A program made the translations under genes and the position numbers. The notes under the pieces were generated by a model. It saw only the letters and a program-made list of their open reading frames with translations. It was not told where the DNA came from and made no database searches. 64,000 nucleotides of DNA from Lichenostomus cassidix (lineage: Eukaryota; Chordata; Aves; Passeriformes; Meliphagidae). Position 1 is the first letter of the stretch, and each line of letters begins with the position of its first letter. Of the stretch, positions 60,911-64,000 are shown piece after piece. The stretch is from positions 715,048-779,047 of the forward strand of contig VLJF02000047.1 in assembly GCA_008360975.2 (NCBI GenBank), given 5' to 3'.

Positions 60911-63710
60911 TCATCCTAACCACACCCTGACCCTGTCCCTGACCCTAACCTTAACCAGATCCCGAGCCTAATCCCAGCCCCAACCCCAATCCCAGCCGCT
61001 ACCCTAATCCTTGCCCTAACCCTAACCCTGGCCCCGACCCCAATCCTGGCCCTAACCCTAATCCTGGCCCCAACCCTAATCCTGCCCCCGACCATAGTCC
61101 TGGCCGTAACCTTAATGCCGACCGCAACCCTAGTCCCGGCCGTAACCCTAAGGAATCCTAACCCTAATCCCGGCCGTAACCCTAAGGAATCCTAACCCTA
61201 AAGCCAGCCGTAACCCTAATCGTGGCCGTAACCCTAGCCACGACCCTGATCCTAAGCAGGCCCCCACCATGACCCTGATCCCAACCAGACCCCAACCCTG
61301 GCCCCAAGCGGGCCCCAACCCTGTCCCTGATCCCAACCAGATCCTGACCCTGGCCCCAAGCGGGCCCCAACCCCAACCCCGATCCCAGCCAGACCCCGAT
61401 CTTGACCCTAAGCAGGCCCAAACTGTGAGCCTGACCTCAACACGACCCCGGCCCCGACCCTAAGCAGGCCCCAGCTGGGAGCCTGACCTCCACCAGACCC
61501 TGGCCCCGACCCCAAGCAGGCCCCAGCCGTGAGCCTGGCCTCCACCAGACCCCGGCCCCGACCCTAAGCAGGCCCCAGCCGTGAGCCTGACCTCCACCAG
61601 ACCCCGGCCGTGACCCTAAGCAGGCCCCAGCCGTGAGCCTGACCTCCACCAGATCCCGGCCCTGACCCTAAGCAGGCCCGAACCGTGAGCCTGACCTCAA
61701 CCAGACCCCAATCTTGACCCTAAGAAGGCCCCAACCCCGACCCCGATGCTGACCAGAGCCCGACCGTGACCCTGAGCAGGCCCCAACCGCGACCCTGATG
61801 CCGACCAGACCCCGACCGTGACCCTGAGCAGGCCCCAGCCCCGACTCTGACCTCAACTAGATCCCAACTGTGACCCTAAGCAGGCCCCAACCCTGACCCC
61901 GATCTCAACTAGACCCCGACCCTGGCCACAAGCAGGCCCCAACCCCGACCCCGATGCCAACCAGACCCCGACGCTGACCCTAAGAAGGCCCCAACCCCGA
62001 CCCCAATGCCAACCAGGCCCCGACGCCGACCCTAAGAAGGCCCCAACCCCGACCCCGATGCCAACCAGGCCCCGACCCCGACCCTAAGAAGGCCGCAACC
62101 CCGACCCTGATGCCGACCAGACCCTGACCGTGACCCTGAGCAGGCCCCAACCCCGAGTCTGACCTCCACCAGACCCCGACCCCGACCCTAAGCAGGCCCC
62201 AGCCGTGAACCTGACCTCCACCAGACCCGGGCCCTGACCCTAAGCAGGCCCCAACTCCAACTCTGACCTCTACCAGACCCCGACCGTGACCCTGAGCAGG
62301 CCTCAACCCTGACTCTGACCTCAACCACACCCCGACCGTGACCCTGAGCAGGCCCCAACCCCAACCCTGATGCCGACCAGACCCCGACTGTGGCCCTGAG
62401 CAGGCCCCAACCCCGACCCTGATGCTGACCAGACCCCGACCGTGGCCCTAAGCAGGCCCCAACCCCAACTCTGACCTCAACCACACCCCGACCGTGACCC
62501 TAGGCAGGCCCCAACCCCGACCCCGATCCCAATGAGACCCCAATCTTGACCCTAAGCAGGCCCCAACCCCGACCCTGATCCCAGCCAGACCCCGACCTTG
62601 GCCCTAAGCAGGCCCCAACCGCGACCCTGATGCCGACCAGACCCCGACCGTGACCCTGAGCAGGCCCCAACCCCGACCCTGATGCCGACCAGACCCCGAC
62701 CATGACCCTGAGCAGGCCCCAACCGCGACCCTGATGCCGACCAGACCCCGACCGTGACCCTGAGCAGGCCCCAACCGCGACCCTGATGCCGACCAGACCC
62801 CGACGGTGACCCTGAGCAGGCCCCAGCCCCGACTCTGATGCCGACCAGACCCGGACCATGACCCTGAGCAGGCCCCAACCGCGACCCTGATGCCGACCAG
62901 ACCCCGACCGTGACCCTGAGCAGGCCCCAACCCTGTCCCTGATGCCGACCAGACCCCAACCCTGACCCTAAGCAGTCCCCAGCCGTGACCCTGACCTCAA
63001 CCAGACCCTGACCCTGAGCCCATGCAGGCCCTAACCCCCACCCTGATCATAACCACACCCTGACCCTGACCCTAAGCAGGCCCCGACCCCCACCCTGATC
63101 CCAACCCTGACCCCGACCGAGACCCTAAGCAGGCCCCAACCCCGACTCTGACCTCCACCAGACCCCGACCGTGACCCTAAGCAGGCCCCAACCCTGACTC
63201 TGACCTCCACCAGACCCCGACCGTGACCCTAAGCAGGCCCCAACCCCGACTCTGACCTCAACCAGACTCCAACCCTGACCCTAAGCAGGCCCCAACCGTG
63301 AGCCTGACCTCAACCAGACCCCAATCTTGACCCTAAGCAGGCCCCAACCCCGACCCTGATGCCAACCAGACCCCGACCCCGACCCTAAGCAGGCCGCAAC
63401 CCCGACCGTGATGCCGACCAGACCCTCGACCGTGACCCCGAGCAGGCCCCAACCCTGACCCTGATGCCGACCAGACCCCGACCGTGACCCTGAGCAGGCC
63501 CCAAGCCCGACATAGATCCCAACCAGACCCCGACCGTGACCCTAAGCAGGCCCCAACCATGACCCTGACCTCCACCAGACCCCAACCCTGACCCTAAGCA
63601 GGCCCCAACCCTGACCCTGACCACAACTAGACGCTGACCCCCACCCAGACCCTAACCATAGGCACACCCCAACCCTGACCCCCATCATAACCAGACCCCG
63701 ACCCCGACCC
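60911..63710 (-). repeat. Superunit 4
   Basis: Anchor near 60946. The 52-bp array is regular at 62600-62940, with GAGCAGG starting at 62658, 62710, 62762 and 62814. Confidence 0.85.
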
Positions 63711-64000
63711 TCATCCTAACCACACCCTGACCCCGTCCCTGACCCTAACCTTAACCAGATCCCAAGCCTAATCCCAGCCATTACCCTAATCCTGGCCCCA
63801 ACCCTAATCCTGCCCCCAACCATAGTCCTGGCCATAACCCTAATCCCCGCTGTAACCCTAATCCCCGCTGTAACCCTAATCCCCGCCATAACCCTAATCC
63901 CCGCCGCAACCCTAATCCCCGCCGCAACCCTAATCCTCGCTCCAACCCTAATCCCGGCCCCAACCCTAATCCCAGCCCCAACCCTAATCCTCGCCGTAAC
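63711..64000 (-). repeat. Superunit 5, start only
   Basis: Anchor near 63746, then hexamer-derived units AACCCTAATCCCCGCCGC to the window end. The proportion of exact CCCTAA is higher here than elsewhere. Confidence 0.85.

Noticed and set aside
63711..64000. True terminal telomere
   Set aside because: Exact CCCTAA tandem runs are absent; hexamers are mixed with CCCCGC and CCCCAA variants. This is degenerate, interstitial-type telomeric DNA.

Overview
The window looks like subtelomeric or telomere-derived DNA of a vertebrate, probably an amniote. The grounds are degenerate TTAGGG/CCCTAA repeats over long stretches, CpG islands, (AC)n and AT-rich microsatellites, a tRNA-derived SINE-like element, and matches to vertebrate CTCF, NRF1, YY1, CREB and RFX motifs. 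I cannot name the species. I find no convincing protein-coding gene: every long open frame is explained by repeat composition. Two runs of exactly 500 N mark scaffold gaps.

Layout. Block A (1-13000), block B (13501-28500) and block C (about 34190-55310) are three direct copies of one composite module. Each module starts with tandem monomers of 1.4-1.6 kb. I number these A0-A5, B1-B7 and C1-C10 and sort them into types alpha, beta, gamma, delta, epsilon and zeta; A0/B2/C5 through A5/B7/C10 are the matching sets. Alpha and beta monomers are separated by tetranucleotide arrays. After the truncated zeta monomer each module continues in a fixed order: a short single-copy tail, a poly-T run, an AT-rich stretch, a 43-bp minisatellite, a 1.8-2.2 kb CpG island, a 47-bp minisatellite carrying NRF1-like and YY1 motifs, degenerate GGGTTAGGG sequence, and an 18-bp TTAGGG-containing repeat. 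Blocks A and C then show a perfect 28-bp palindrome.

Between B and C lie a 1.8 kb (AC/AT)n microsatellite (29001-30792) and the only non-modular DNA (30793-34190). That DNA holds a minus-strand tRNA-headed SINE-like element and a CpG-rich promoter-like patch with a CRE and an X-box. To the right of block C (55311-64000) is a long satellite in the opposite telomeric orientation (CCCTAA on the plus strand), built from 18-, 34- and 52-bp units arranged in four complete superunits.

How it may work. The order CTCF-motif monomers, CpG island, promoter-like minisatellite, then TTAGGG-sense repeats parallels the published layout of human TERRA promoters (CTCF site, 61/29/37-bp repeats, TTAGGG). I infer three TERRA-like bidirectional promoters, all able to transcribe rightward into UUAGGG-type RNA. 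This is inference; no expression data are available here. The exact 15,000-bp length of the middle contig suggests that a scaffolding tool cut it, so the number and order of modules should be treated with caution.
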